A DNA stretch of 61,283 bases from Scatosoma sp045658805 (GCA_045658805.1 JAZOVQ010000094.1:1-61283); one strand, 5' to 3'; numbered from the stretch's first letter, positions 49,903 to 59,520 are shown. Numbers and translations: made by a program. Notes: a model not told the origin generated them from the sequence alone.

Positions 49903-51414
49903 TTAGAGAATTTCGAGATTTTTCTTAAACGCCTTCTTGAATTCGGGATTTGCCGCAGCCGCATCGCGCATTTCCAACGCCGCGTCGCCAACGACAATCG
50001 TTTTCATGATAACGGAATCACCCAAAACGTCGCAGTTCAAGCCGGTAACCATACCAGCATGCGTTCTATCCAAGCTTTCCGCGATACGGAGAAGTACGCC
50101 GAGCTTTTTCACTGCGTCAAGGTCTTCTTCCAAAACGATATCCTTGTATTTTTGCCAATCCTGCAAGGAAACGTCCTCGCCGTTATGGCAACCTGCTACA
50201 AACGCCGCCAACACAATTTCTCTATGCGTTGCGCCCGAAATAGCAGAATTCAAAAGCATATAACAGCTATGCTTTGCATGCCCGTAATATTTCACGCGCA
50301 TACCGCAATCGTGCAAGCTAGCCGCAATCTTCAACACTTTCAAATATTGACGGGAGAATTTATGCAACACGCGCAATTGCTTGAAAAGCTGAACGGACAA
50401 CGAAATAACGTGTTCGATATGCTTCGTATCGCAACCGTAATATTTAATTAAACGGTCAAGCGAATAGGTCAAAACGTCGGTGATAGGTCTTTCCATCGTC
50501 ATGGGCAAGGCCATGTTTACCATTAAGCCTTCGCGTAAGCCGTTGCCGCCGATCGTGAAGTTTTCAATGCCCATATACGAAACGAATGCTTTTACAATGG
50601 CCATCGCGGCAGGCATAATGTCCGCTCTTGCAGGGGACAAACCCTTAATTTTCTTACGCTTGTCCACGTCCAAAACGCGCAACATATCGTAAATAGCGGT
50701 AAAATCTTCCGTTTGCATCTTGTAATTGTGCGCCATATCCATAGGATATTTTCTTACAAGCTTGCTGATTTTAAACAAGTTTCTAAACGAACCGCCCACG
50801 CCGATCATTTGCGTTTCGGGATCAATGTCTTTCAACCATTCCTGCGTTTTAAGCTGTTCGGTTACAAATTCTTCAATGTGCGCCGCCGCTTCTTCGGGCG
50901 TTGCGTCGTTGGAGAACAAATCGGAAAGCGTAATTGCGCCAAAGGGGAAAGATACCGAGTTAAGCACGTTACGTCTATTGTAATAAATAATCTTCGTGCT
51001 GCCGCCGCCAATTTCCAAAATTAAGCCTTTGGGAATATCCATGGAGTTGATAACCCCTCTGTATACGAGCAACGATTCTTCTTCCTCGGACAAAACGCGA
51101 ATGGAAATGTTACAGCTTACCTGAATTTCATCCAAGAACGAACGTTGGTTTTTTGCACGGCGAACCGCAGCCGTACCCACCGCAACAATTTTATCCACAC
51201 CGCTTGCGTCGCAAAGGCGTTTAAACATTTTTAACGTTTTAATGGTTTCTGCAATTCTTTGCGGTTTCAAGAACCCGTCGCGGTCCATATCCTGGCCCAA
51301 ACGTACGCTTTCTTTTAACTGGTCCACCACCATATAATGCCCATCGGCGAACATCTCCACGATAACCAAACGGGCTGTATTGGAACCTAAATCAATAATA
51401 CCTATTTTTTCCAC
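49903..51414 (-). CDS. Ppx/GppA family phosphatase with C-terminal HD-like domain
   Basis: 503 residues from a GTG start. Exopolyphosphatase/guanosine pentaphosphatase family. ASKHA motifs: IIDLGSNTARLVIVEMFADG, VAVGTAAVRRAKNQRSFLDE and LILEIGGGSTKIIYYN. The C-terminal half has HD-like His/Asp pairs (AASLHDCGMRVKYYGHAKHS). The GTG at 51414 is chosen for its GAGGT site and homology onset; an ATG 39 bases upstream is in frame but has no such support. Whether it acts on polyphosphate or pppGpp cannot be told. Confidence 0.93.
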   Translation of the reverse strand: MEKIGIIDLGSNTARLVIVEMFADGHYMVVDQLKESVRLGQDMDRDGFLKPQRIAETIKTLKMFKRLCDASGVDKIVAVGTAAVRRAKNQRSFLDEIQVSCNISIRVLSEEEESLLVYRGVINSMDIPKGLILEIGGGSTKIIYYNRRNVLNSVSFPFGAITLSDLFSNDATPEEAAAHIEEFVTEQLKTQEWLKDIDPETQMIGVGGSFRNLFKISKLVRKYPMDMAHNYKMQTEDFTAIYDMLRVLDVDKRKKIKGLSPARADIMPAAMAIVKAFVSYMGIENFTIGGNGLREGLMVNMALPMTMERPITDVLTYSLDRLIKYYGCDTKHIEHVISLSVQLFKQLRVLHKFSRQYLKVLKIAASLHDCGMRVKYYGHAKHSCYMLLNSAISGATHREIVLAAFVAGCHNGEDVSLQDWQKYKDIVLEEDLDAVKKLGVLLRIAESLDRTHAGMVTGLNCDVLGDSVIMKTIVVGDAALEMRDAAAANPEFKKAFKKNLEIL

Positions 51415-51587
51415 TGTCACTACCTCTATTTTCTCGTTAAAGCCGTTTATCACGGCTATATTTTGCTTTTTCGTTTACCTTTTGCTTTTGGGGACGCTAT
51501 CCTTTATAAGGATAAATAGTAAGCGCAAGCGGTAAAAACGCCGCCGTTTCCCCTTGAACACCTACTCCCCTATTTTGATTTTCCCAT

Positions 51588-51616
51588 AGTTTACCACATA
51601 AATTCGCTTTTGTAAA
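51588..51616 (-). promoter_or_regulatory. Promoter upstream of ppx/gppA
   Basis: Minus strand TTTACA (51611-51616), 17 bases, TAAACT (51588-51593). The leader of about 165 bases includes a small palindrome TATCCTTATAAAGGATA (51501-51517). The 51415-51789 gap holds nothing else recognisable. Confidence 0.6.
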
Positions 51617-51740
51617 TACCCTTTTTGAAAATAATTCACATTTTTTCAATTTTTTTTCATTTTGCATACTTTCGACGGCTTTTTTTGTACGATTTGTCAA
51701 CGCCGATTCTTCTACTATGTAGAAAATACCCAAAATCGAG

Positions 51741-51770
51741 TAAAATAAAACGCGAGACTTTCGCCCCGCG
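51741..51770 (-). terminator. Terminator after the HAD phosphatase gene
   Basis: CGCGGGGC-GAAA-GTCTCGCG on the minus strand, followed by TTTTATTTTA; a GNRA-capped stem with two mismatches, 20 bases past the stop. Confidence 0.75.
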
Positions 51771-51789
51771 CCCTATTTTTCCTATCCTT

Positions 51790-52437
51790 TTATAAAAATG
51801 CCGCCAGCGCCTCGAAATCCTCAAAGACGTATTCGGGCGAAGCAATTTCGTATTCCCCCTCCACAGCGTATCCAACCTTCATTAACGCGCAATCAACGCC
51901 TGCAATTTTCGCGCCTTCCGCGTCGTATTTTGTGTCCCCAATCATTAAGCATTCCGCTTTCTCCGCGCCGAACAAACGCACGCATTCCTCAATAACGGAA
52001 GCCTTAGTCGGGAAGCTGCCGTCCATGCCGCTTCCCACCTGCTCGTCCAGATACGCATCAAACCCCAAACGCTTGGTGATTTGCGCGGCGTAAAAAAGCG
52101 GTTTCGACGTGGCAAGCGCAAGCTTGTATCCCTTTTGTTTTAAGGCTTTCAGGCATTCCATCGCGCCCTCAATCGGATAATTTTCATGCACGCCCGTACG
52201 GGAATATTCCTCACGATAAAACGCCGTAGCTTTGGCGGCGTCCGCTTCGTTCATTCCAAAAAAAGTGGCAAAACTATACATGAGGCTGGGGCCTACGCAT
52301 TTGCGCAAAACGTTCTCCATCGGCGCTTCCGTTCTTCCCATTTTACGCAAAGCGTAACGAAAACAAGAATAGATACCTGGATGCGAATAAATAAGCGTTC
52401 CGTCCAAGTCCAATAAAATGTATTTGTATTTTTTCAT
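51790..52437 (-). CDS. HAD superfamily phosphatase (phosphoglycolate phosphatase-like)
   Basis: 215 residues from the ATG at 52437, selected for GAGGAAACACGC and because the family begins at YILLDLDGTLIYSH (motif I DxDGT). Motif II is LALATSKP, the Lys is in GSFPTKASVIEEC and motif IV is MIGDTKYDAEGA. The cap is the alpha-helical type. Relatives include Gph and PpaX; the substrate is open. It follows the TauE/SafE pair by 98 bases. Confidence 0.92.
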   Translation of the reverse strand: MKKYKYILLDLDGTLIYSHPGIYSCFRYALRKMGRTEAPMENVLRKCVGPSLMYSFATFFGMNEADAAKATAFYREEYSRTGVHENYPIEGAMECLKALKQKGYKLALATSKPLFYAAQITKRLGFDAYLDEQVGSGMDGSFPTKASVIEECVRLFGAEKAECLMIGDTKYDAEGAKIAGVDCALMKVGYAVEGEYEIASPEYVFEDFEALAAFL

Positions 52438-52535
52438 GCGTGTTTCCTCGTCCTCAAACGCAAAACAACCGCCCTGCGTTTGAGTATTGCCTTTTTTCAA
52501 AAATAGTATACACCAAACCCTTAAAAAAGTCAACC

Positions 52536-52898
52536 TTATTCGCCCGTTTTTAGTTTAGAAAAGCCAACGAAAGACAACCCGATTAAAAATACGCCGAAGC
52601 CCTTTTTTAAGATAGGCGCAGGCAGCACCGCCGCCGAGGTTGCACCCAAGAGCGAAAAGAGCAAAGCAGGCATAATTGTCCACCCTATTCCGTCCGTTTT
52701 CAACAGTCCGTTTTGGGCGTGCGTCCGAAGCGCAAGCGCGCTCATTGGCAAAAAAGAAAATAAGTTTGCGCTTTGCGCAATTTTTTGCTCCACGCCCCCG
52801 ACAAGTGTTAAAAGAGGTATGGTCACCGTACCGCCGCCCATACCCATTCCAGCAGGAATTCCGCCTATAAATCCCAACAGTAAATACACGTAAAACAT
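52536..52898 (-). CDS. Half-size TauE/SafE family permease, second gene of pair
   Basis: 120 residues, four hydrophobic segments. Begins FYVYLLLGFIGGIPAGMGMG, the GxxxGxGGGxxxxPxL repeat motif of TauE/SafE (GGGTVTIPLLTLVGG). Normal family members are about 250 residues with two such repeats. Here each repeat has its own gene and ribosome site (GGGTGAAAAAGT). The substrate, possibly a sulfur compound or organic anion, is not known. Confidence 0.85.
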   Translation of the reverse strand: MFYVYLLLGFIGGIPAGMGMGGGTVTIPLLTLVGGVEQKIAQSANLFSFLPMSALALRTHAQNGLLKTDGIGWTIMPALLFSLLGATSAAVLPAPILKKGFGVFLIGLSFVGFSKLKTGE

Positions 52899-52909
52899 AC
52901 TTTTTCACC

Positions 52910-53275
52910 CTACAAAAACAACAAACACAGCCCTGCAATCAACTGCAACGCCGCAAAGACGAAATTCACCTTTTTGGTGGGCAATTTTCCCAACAGCGCC
53001 GCCCCTAAAAACCCGCCTGCCGTCACCCCGATTGCCGTCGGAATAAGCACTTCCGCTTGATAGAATCCGCGCAGGGCATAAAGAATAAAGGAAAAGAGAG
53101 AAATGGGCAAAATAACCAAAATGGCCGTAGCGTGCGCCTGCTTTTCCGACATACCCGTTTTAGCCAGCATAGGCACGGCGAGCATACCGCCGCCACCGCC
53201 AAACAAGCTGTTGGCAAGCCCCACCACGCAGCCGCAAGCAATTTTACCACTTTTTTGCAACGTCGATTTTTGCAT
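52910..53275 (-). CDS. Half-size TauE/SafE family permease, first gene of pair
   Basis: 121 residues, four hydrophobic segments. GCVVGLANSLFGGGGGMLAV is the same repeat motif as in its partner, 11 bases downstream. The ATG at 53275 is preferred for GAGGTGGCGGAAT. The two products probably assemble as a heterodimer replacing the fused eight-helix protein. Neither frame looks broken, so this is a split, not a frameshift. Confidence 0.85.
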   Translation of the reverse strand: MQKSTLQKSGKIACGCVVGLANSLFGGGGGMLAVPMLAKTGMSEKQAHATAILVILPISLFSFILYALRGFYQAEVLIPTAIGVTAGGFLGAALLGKLPTKKVNFVFAALQLIAGLCLLFL

Positions 53276-53409
53276 ATTCCGCCACCTCTGCACCGCCTTA
53301 AATATCCTAAAAAAGCAATTTTTACCTGCCCTTTTCCCTTATACCTTATTATTATGCGTATTTTTTTGCAATTTATCAAACTTTTTCTTTCAATTGACAC
53401 CATAAACGC

Positions 53410-53438
53410 TTGCCAACAAATTGATTTTGTATTAAAAT
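53410..53438 (+). promoter_or_regulatory. Sigma-A promoter of the giant surface protein
   Basis: TTGCCA (53410-53415), 17 bases, TAAAAT (53433-53438). The leader is about 87 bases. The AT-rich 53276-53410 stretch probably also carries the divergent TauE/SafE promoter, which I could not define. Confidence 0.65.
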
Positions 53439-53531
53439 AGTATATGGCATATCGCAATTTGGGGGACGTTCACGTTCTTCGATGAAGCGATTTTGTCTAT
53501 TCAAGGAAAACAAAAAACCAAAGGTGGTTAC

Positions 53532-56500
53532 ATGAAAACAACTATTGAAACCCGCAAGAAAAAACTTCTTGCATTTTGCTTATCGGTATTGATGGTCTCC
53601 TCTACGGCAATGGCGTTTGCGTCTTGTACCGACGACACGACCTCCGATTCTTCGGTTTCCGAAGAAACCTCTTCCGACGTTGAAGAAACGGTGGAAGCGG
53701 ACGATGGTCTTACCATTACCAACAGCAACTTTGCGACCTTCAACACCAACAATGGCCTTAACGTAATTGGTACGACGGTATCTGGTTGGACGCGTTCGGT
53801 AAACTCCACTGCATCGGGCAGTGCTCTTTCCTCTACGGCGGCTAGCGGTATCATTAACACCGAAGCTACGGCTTGGAACAAATTGACCAAAACGACAAAC
53901 AGCACGTTTGCGGCTTGGGCGGCAAAGGATTCCCTTACGGCGGAAGAACAAACGAGCGCTACCAACGCGATCGCTGCTTTGACCGAAACCGATTGGGACG
54001 GCTTCTCCGCTTTGGACAAGCTCAACGTTTACGACGTTTGGGATATGATCGACGCGAATGCCGACCTCGACATCGCTGAAAAATTTGAACTTTACGAAAA
54101 ATTAAACGTTTCGAAAGAACAAATTAGCATTGACATCGAAAACCCTGGTACGCATACCGGCGCAGCTGATTCGAATATCCTCATGATTCACAACGAATAC
54201 AGCAAGAACAAAGCGGTTGGTACGGCACAAAAGTTCACTTCTTCCTCTTCCGTAACCGTTCCCGCAGGTACGGCGGCTAAATTCTCCGTTTGGGTAAAGA
54301 CGGAAGGCTTGCAATCGGCTAGCACTTCCGGCGAAGCGCAAGACGCTGTACAAAAGGGCGCGTATATCAGCATTACGCACTCGGTTGGCGCATCTTCCTT
54401 GGACGCTTACCAAGTTAAAAACATTCAAGCGGACGAATGGACGAAATACGAATTCTATTTGAGAAGCTCCTCGTATGCAGATTCCACGTTCAATATCGTG
54501 CTTGGCTTGGGCCAAGGCGGCGGTACCGACCGTTTGGAATACGTTAATGGTTATGCGTTCTTCGACGATATTTCCTACGAAACGGTAACCAACGCGACAT
54601 TTGCTACCGATACGGCTTCCCTTAACAGCAAGTACGTTGCTAACTTCGCTTCCACGAAAGCGGAAAAGACGATCGACGCTTGGTCGAAAGACGGCAAAAC
54701 GTTCGCCCTTGACTTCTTCGCTGGCGATCCTTCTTCCGCAAATCCCATTTTGAACAACCTTACCATTGGTAAGACCAAAACGGAAGACGGCAACGAATAC
54801 AATTATAACCTCGACGCTACGGAAGACGTAACCAAAGTGTTTGCAAACTCCGCTTCGATGAACGCGTTTGCAGAAGCAAACAACAACGAATATTTGAAGA
54901 ACGTTTACAAGAACTACTTTGCGGACAGCACGTTTGCAGCAAACGATGCTACGTTGATGCTTTTGAGCTCCAACGGTACGGCTTACACGGCAACGTCCTC
55001 TGCGGAAATCGGCTTTAACGGTCACGATTACGTTGCAGTTTCCTTCTTCGTAAAGACGTCCGATTTGAATGGTAAGACGGGCGCAAGCATTACGTTGAAC
55101 GACGGCAACAACAAAACGCAATTCACCTCTATCGATACCTCTTCGTACACGGCTGTACAAATCGGCGAGGACGAAGACGCATACGATGGCTGGCAAAAAT
55201 GCTTCTTCTTCGTATCTAACGATACCGACGAAGCTGACGCAACCTTCACTCTCGATTTCGGCTTCGGTCCTTTGACCATTAACGATACGACGACGAAGGA
55301 TAGCTTCTACGAAGGCTTCGCAGCGTTCACCAATTTCGAAATCCACTACATTGATACGAAAGCGGAATTCGAATGCGCAACCGCTGGCACCTATGCAAAA
55401 ATCGTTTCCTTGACGGGTGACGTTGAAGATGAAGAAGAAACGGGCAACAGCGGTTTCGATTCCGTTGCAACCGTTCCCTCCAATGCAATTGAAACTGGTT
55501 TCGCTAGCCTTAAGAATTATAAAGGCGTATACAGCAACAGCGCATACGTTGACGGTCAATACAGCGATTTGACGGTTAACACCAACGAAAACGCTGGTCT
55601 TTTGAATCAAGAATACGCTGACAAGTATACCGAAATCCTTGAAAAGCTTGGCGGCGCAGGCGCAACGTGGGACAGCGTATTCGGCGCAGACGTAACGCAA
55701 CCCCTCGTTATCACCAAGAGCACCAACTCGACTAACGCAAACAAGGCTTTGGATTACGGCTTCATCGGTGCTTCGACCAGCATTGCGGCAAACACCTACA
55801 AGGCAGTTTCCTTGAGAATTAAAACCAACACCGTTGCAAGCGTTTACCTCATTGATATGGATACCAACAACTTTGGTTCCAACCTCTCGATTGGCAGAAA
55901 CGCATCCTACTGGTACGACGATGAAGGTAACCTTTGCGTAAAAGATCCTTCCTCTGAAGATTACAGCAAGAGAACGGACGTTGCGTTCAAGATTCAATCC
56001 AACGGTCTTTACAAGTGGAACTCTAACTGCAAGTGGACTGGTATGCCTGCATTGAACGCTGATACCTACTACGCTAACCTTAGCGCATACGGTACCGATT
56101 CGGAAGGCAACCTCGTTGTTGCTGACGGCGGCGCTTCTCACGATTATAACTCCGCTTGGGATAACGAAGGCGTAGACGGCATTGCATTCTATAAGGGATC
56201 CACTGGTGGTTACTTTGCCGACAAGGCTTGCACCGTACGCGTTGAAGACTTCACGAAAGTGGCTGGTCTTCCTACCCGTTACGATGCAATGGAAACGGCT
56301 AAAGAACTTAAATATACGGTAGACGGCAGCCAAACGGCAACCGATTGGGTAACCGTAACCTTCTATATCCACACGGGCGCAACCGCTAAAAATTATCGTT
56401 TGGAAGTTTGGAGCGGTGATAGAACGGCAACGGCTGCGGATACGAAAGCTAACTCCTACGTGTTCGTTGACACCAACAACCCTGGTACGGCTGACAGCAA

Positions 56501-57035
56501 CTTCGACGCATTGATCACCGAATATAAAGAACTCGTTGATGAAAGCGCTTACTTCGAAGACGTATTCTCCTATTACGACACCAACAAGTTCCTTCGTTTC
56601 AACTCCGCTTTGGACGAAAACGGCTACGGCAACTTGTATGCAAACGGTTACGTTCCTTCCTCTTATTACGAATCCAACGGTATCGCTTACCTTGAATACA
56701 AAGAAGGCAACGACGTTACGTTCTTCGCTGACTATTCGTTGGCAGACGTTACGGTAACGGCAGATAGTATTCCTACCGACAGCGACGAAGAAACTTCCGA
56801 AGAGGAAGAAGAAGACACCACCAACGTATGGCTTCTTGCAAGCTCGATCGCGGTTGCTGCTGTTCTCGTTCTTGCCGTTGCAAGCATTATCGTTCGTAAA
56901 GTTGTAGAATCCGCTCGCAAGAAGCGTGGCGCAAAAGTTCGCGTTGAATCCGTAAGCAAACCTAGAAAAGAGAAAAAGGTGAAAGCTACGAAAGCGGATG
57001 AAAACTCCAGCGAAGACAGCCCTTACAACGATTGA
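53532..57035 (+). CDS. Giant surface protein with lipobox-like signal, CBM-like modules and C-terminal anchor
   Basis: 1167 residues, no named family. The signal sequence (KKKLLAFCLSVLMVSSTAMA) ends in a lipobox-like FASC (Cys32), then an acidic Ser/Glu linker. At least three jelly-roll-like, carbohydrate-binding-module-like repeats follow, recognised by AAKFSVWVKTEGL, YVAVSFFVKTSDLNG and YKAVSLRIKTNTV, each after a residue-rich strand and before a WxxY/F stretch (for example DEWTKYEFYLRSS, DGWQKCFFFVSND). A hydrophobic segment near 1100-1122 (WLLASSIAVAAVLVLAVASI) and a basic tail anchor the C-terminus. ATG 53532 has AAAGGTGG. It is monocistronic, with strongly biased codons (GGC, AAC, GAA), which suggests high expression. 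Probably a glycan-binding cell-surface protein. Confidence 0.85.
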   Translation: MKTTIETRKKKLLAFCLSVLMVSSTAMAFASCTDDTTSDSSVSEETSSDVEETVEADDGLTITNSNFATFNTNNGLNVIGTTVSGWTRSVNSTASGSALSSTAASGIINTEATAWNKLTKTTNSTFAAWAAKDSLTAEEQTSATNAIAALTETDWDGFSALDKLNVYDVWDMIDANADLDIAEKFELYEKLNVSKEQISIDIENPGTHTGAADSNILMIHNEYSKNKAVGTAQKFTSSSSVTVPAGTAAKFSVWVKTEGLQSASTSGEAQDAVQKGAYISITHSVGASSLDAYQVKNIQADEWTKYEFYLRSSSYADSTFNIVLGLGQGGGTDRLEYVNGYAFFDDISYETVTNATFATDTASLNSKYVANFASTKAEKTIDAWSKDGKTFALDFFAGDPSSANPILNNLTIGKTKTEDGNEYNYNLDATEDVTKVFANSASMNAFAEANNNEYLKNVYKNYFADSTFAANDATLMLLSSNGTAYTATSSAEIGFNGHDYVAVSFFVKTSDLNGKTGASITLNDGNNKTQFTSIDTSSYTAVQIGEDEDAYDGWQKCFFFVSNDTDEADATFTLDFGFGPLTINDTTTKDSFYEGFAAFTNFEIHYIDTKAEFECATAGTYAKIVSLTGDVEDEEETGNSGFDSVATVPSNAIETGFASLKNYKGVYSNSAYVDGQYSDLTVNTNENAGLLNQEYADKYTEILEKLGGAGATWDSVFGADVTQPLVITKSTNSTNANKALDYGFIGASTSIAANTYKAVSLRIKTNTVASVYLIDMDTNNFGSNLSIGRNASYWYDDEGNLCVKDPSSEDYSKRTDVAFKIQSNGLYKWNSNCKWTGMPALNADTYYANLSAYGTDSEGNLVVADGGASHDYNSAWDNEGVDGIAFYKGSTGGYFADKACTVRVEDFTKVAGLPTRYDAMETAKELKYTVDGSQTATDWVTVTFYIHTGATAKNYRLEVWSGDRTATAADTKANSYVFVDTNNPGTADSNFDALITEYKELVDESAYFEDVFSYYDTNKFLRFNSALDENGYGNLYANGYVPSSYYESNGIAYLEYKEGNDVTFFADYSLADVTVTADSIPTDSDEETSEEEEEDTTNVWLLASSIAVAAVLVLAVASIIVRKVVESARKKRGAKVRVESVSKPRKEKKVKATKADENSSEDSPYND

Positions 57036-57055
57036 TTGTAACTTACCTTGAAATA

Positions 57056-57087
57056 AAACCCGTTGCGATAACCGCAGCGGGTTTTTT
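57056..57087 (+). terminator. Terminator of the giant surface protein gene
   Basis: AAACCCGTTGCG and CGCAGCGGGTTT pair around ATAAC, followed by six T. Confidence 0.92.
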
Positions 57088-57107
57088 ATTTTCCGTTTTT
57101 GCAATAT

Positions 57108-57148
57108 AAAAACAGCCGTTGGAAAATGCCCTCCAACCGCTGTTTTTT
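57108..57148. terminator. Second hairpin, terminator of the RsmF-type gene
   Basis: AACAGCCGTTGGA and TCCAACCGCTGTT pair with one mismatch; A/T runs on both sides make it bidirectional. Between it and 57230 are three imperfect TTACTTACAGG-like words with no known function. Confidence 0.8.
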
Positions 57149-57229
57149 CTTACATTATTATATATAATAGACGCGCGTACCCTGTTCAATGGTTTACTTA
57201 CAGGATTGCTTGCATAGTTACTTACAGGG

Positions 57230-58531
57230 TTACTTCACTGCGCGCAAGCCTTTGGGAACGTGGTTTTTAACAATCCCCCCTGCGTTTTTGCCAAGCCCTA
57301 TGGGGAAGCCGTCCACGCACACTAAACACCAGCCCTTGTCTATCTCGCCCTCTATCGTTTCGCCGTGTAAAAATTTTTCCACGCGCGTATCTTCGATAGA
57401 CAAATCCAATACGTTTTTACACTCCGTTTTCGTTGCCGACATTGCCAAAGCGTGGTCGGGCTCAAACCTACCGTTTTTCATTTCGCCAAGCTTCACACCC
57501 ACGCGCAATACCTGGATACCCTTCCAATCAAAACAATTGGAAGGCAAAGCATACAAACACCCGTTGGCTTCATGCAAACGTTCGGCAAACGAAGTGTGGA
57601 AAAATTCCTTTTCAAAGGCTCTGTACGCGCGTTCGGAATCACGGAATACGCTCGGCTTTATCTCTTTGACAAACCCATCGTCTACGCCGTCCACCTTTTC
57701 AAACAACGCCGCAAAATGCCCCTCGCCGCGTACTTTATGCGGATACAATTTCTCTTGTTTTATCAAGCGCATTTCGGGGTGATTTTTTAAATAATCGCAT
57801 ACCTGCCCCTCGTCTTCCTCGTAGGAAAAGGTACACGTGGAATAAACCAGCCTACCGCCGACACGCAACATTTTGGTTGCTTCGTCTAAAATATTTTGTT
57901 GTCTTTCCGCGCACATTTGCACGTTTTCTTGGCTCCATTCCCCAAGCGCTTCTTCCGCGTTTTTACGGAACATGCCCTCGCCCGAACAAGGCGCGTCCAC
58001 CAAAATTTTATCAAAATAAGACGGGAATTTTTGCGCAAGCTTTTGCGGCATTTCACTAACAACCACCGCATTTTTAATGCCCATTCTCTCTACGTTTTGT
58101 GACAAAATTTTCGCTCTTGAAAAGATTGGCTCGTTTAAAACAATCAGGCCCTCGCCGCCCATCGCGCCTGCAAGCTGCGTTCCCTTGCCGCCTGGCGCGG
58201 AACAAAGATCCAGCACTCTTTCACCGCCCTTTACCTCCAACAACGGTGCGGCGCACATCGCCGACGGCTCTTGCGAATAGTAAACGCCTGCAAAATGATA
58301 AGGCGAGTTTCCAAGCTTTTCTCTATCGGTGTAAAACCCGTTTTCTTCCCAAGGAATTTGCTCTTCTAAAAAGGGCAAAAAGCATTTCAACGCATCCCTG
58401 CCCCCCTTCAATAGGTTCAAACGCACCCCTTTGAGGGGCTTTTCTGCATAGACGGCAAAAAACGCTTCCCATTCATTTTCGGGAAGCTGTTTTTTCATAT
58501 TTTCAATAAATTGTTGAGGTAAAACCGCCAT
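57230..58531 (-). CDS. rsmF: RsmF/RsmB-type rRNA cytosine-5 methyltransferase
   Basis: 433 residues from the ATG at 58531 (AAGGAGAACGT before it). SAM-dependent NOL1/NOP2/Sun enzyme: LDLCSAPGGKGTQLAGAMGG binds SAM, KILVDAPCSGEGMFRKN has the Pro-Cys motif, and LVYSTCTFSYEEDEGQV the catalytic Thr-Cys. The C-terminal PUA-like region (about 300-433) fits RsmF. The N-terminal part contains KGGRDALKC, encoded by a near-perfect dispersed-motif copy. It is followed upstream by the exonuclease gene at 17 bases. Confidence 0.94.
   Translation of the reverse strand: MAVLPQQFIENMKKQLPENEWEAFFAVYAEKPLKGVRLNLLKGGRDALKCFLPFLEEQIPWEENGFYTDREKLGNSPYHFAGVYYSQEPSAMCAAPLLEVKGGERVLDLCSAPGGKGTQLAGAMGGEGLIVLNEPIFSRAKILSQNVERMGIKNAVVVSEMPQKLAQKFPSYFDKILVDAPCSGEGMFRKNAEEALGEWSQENVQMCAERQQNILDEATKMLRVGGRLVYSTCTFSYEEDEGQVCDYLKNHPEMRLIKQEKLYPHKVRGEGHFAALFEKVDGVDDGFVKEIKPSVFRDSERAYRAFEKEFFHTSFAERLHEANGCLYALPSNCFDWKGIQVLRVGVKLGEMKNGRFEPDHALAMSATKTECKNVLDLSIEDTRVEKFLHGETIEGEIDKGWCLVCVDGFPIGLGKNAGGIVKNHVPKGLRAVK
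58382..58409 (-). repeat. Dispersed motif copy inside rsmF
   Basis: Minus strand GGGGGCAGGGATGCGTTGAA continues ATGC. It matches the intergenic copy at 59663 in 23 of 24 positions and encodes GGRDALKC in the rsmF frame. Confidence 0.7.
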
Positions 58532-58548
58532 ACGTTCTCCTTGCAAGG

Positions 58549-59520
58549 TTATCTTGCGCCCTGCAACATCTCTCTAAACTCGTTCGGAGTGACAATTTTC
58601 GCTTGCGCCGCCTGCACCGATTTTAAGCGAGGTCCGCTTTCGTTTTCATAGCACACGTAAATATCACATTCTTCCGCTTTGGTGGTGAAATAAGCCGCTT
58701 GCGCAAACGCCATTTTCAACAACGGGCAAGCCACGTCCAAATCCTGCTCCAACGGATGCGAAAAACAAACGGACTTGTTTTTCAAAGCGCCGTCTTTGGC
58801 GCGGCGGCGTTTTTCTCTATCCATAAAACGATGGAATTCCGCCTTTGCCCTTTCGCGCATTTCCTTGCGTAACTCCACTCCCAATTTATACGCGGCATAC
58901 GCCGACGAAGTGGTGGGCGTAATTTCGTAATTTTCAATTTGCCCCATTTGAATTTGATATTTTTTCAACAATTGAGGGAAAGAAAGCCCTTCCGCTTGGC
59001 ACATTGCTTCCGCCACTTTCATGGTCGCGTACGCGTCGTCCACCGCGCGGTGCGGCACAAATTCCACACCCAACTGCTCCGCGATTGCACCCAAACCAAA
59101 CTGACGAGAAAATTCCCCGATGCGGTTCATATAAATGAACTGCGTGTCGGTAAAACGGAACGCAAACGGGGGCAAAGCAAAGCGTTTGCTCTCAAAATTG
59201 AGATATTTGACGTCGTTCATCGTCGCGTGCCCTGCTACAATGGTATCCTTGTCTTGCAATAAGCCGTAAATTTTCTCCGCGCGCTCGCAAAAGGTAGGAT
59301 AATTTTTAAATTCATCATACTTATAAGGCAAAACCAAGCCCTGCGTGCCCTTGCGATCGGTTAAATGGAAATTCCCCTGCGGATTGATCAGCAGGTCCTC
59401 TTTTTCCAAAATATTAAATTTTTCATCCGTCAAGCAATAGCCAAAGGCACAAATTTTTGCTGCCACTTTGGATACTACCGCGCATTCAATATCGAAAAAT
59501 AAATACTTCATTGCACGCAT
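58549..59520 (-). CDS. DEDDh-type 3'-5' exonuclease
   Basis: 323 residues. DnaQ/RNase T-like fold with the four acidic residues in LFFDIECAVVS (D, E), GHATMNDVKYL (D) and PHRAVDDAYATMKVAEAM (H, D). The C-terminal third (about 215-323) is Lys/Arg-rich, ending in a BRCT-like stretch (CDIYVCYENESGPRLKSVQA). Target DNA or RNA is unknown. The ATG at 59520 has GCGGAAT; a second ATG three codons later is possible. Cotranscribed with rsmF. Confidence 0.88.
   Translation of the reverse strand: MRAMKYLFFDIECAVVSKVAAKICAFGYCLTDEKFNILEKEDLLINPQGNFHLTDRKGTQGLVLPYKYDEFKNYPTFCERAEKIYGLLQDKDTIVAGHATMNDVKYLNFESKRFALPPFAFRFTDTQFIYMNRIGEFSRQFGLGAIAEQLGVEFVPHRAVDDAYATMKVAEAMCQAEGLSFPQLLKKYQIQMGQIENYEITPTTSSAYAAYKLGVELRKEMRERAKAEFHRFMDREKRRRAKDGALKNKSVCFSHPLEQDLDVACPLLKMAFAQAAYFTTKAEECDIYVCYENESGPRLKSVQAAQAKIVTPNEFREMLQGAR

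Noticed and set aside
54102..57104. A 1000-residue open frame on the minus strand opposite the giant surface protein
   Set aside because: It is Arg/Val/Cys-rich, has no ribosome site or family motif and mirrors a gene with strongly biased codons, which removes stops from the antisense frame.
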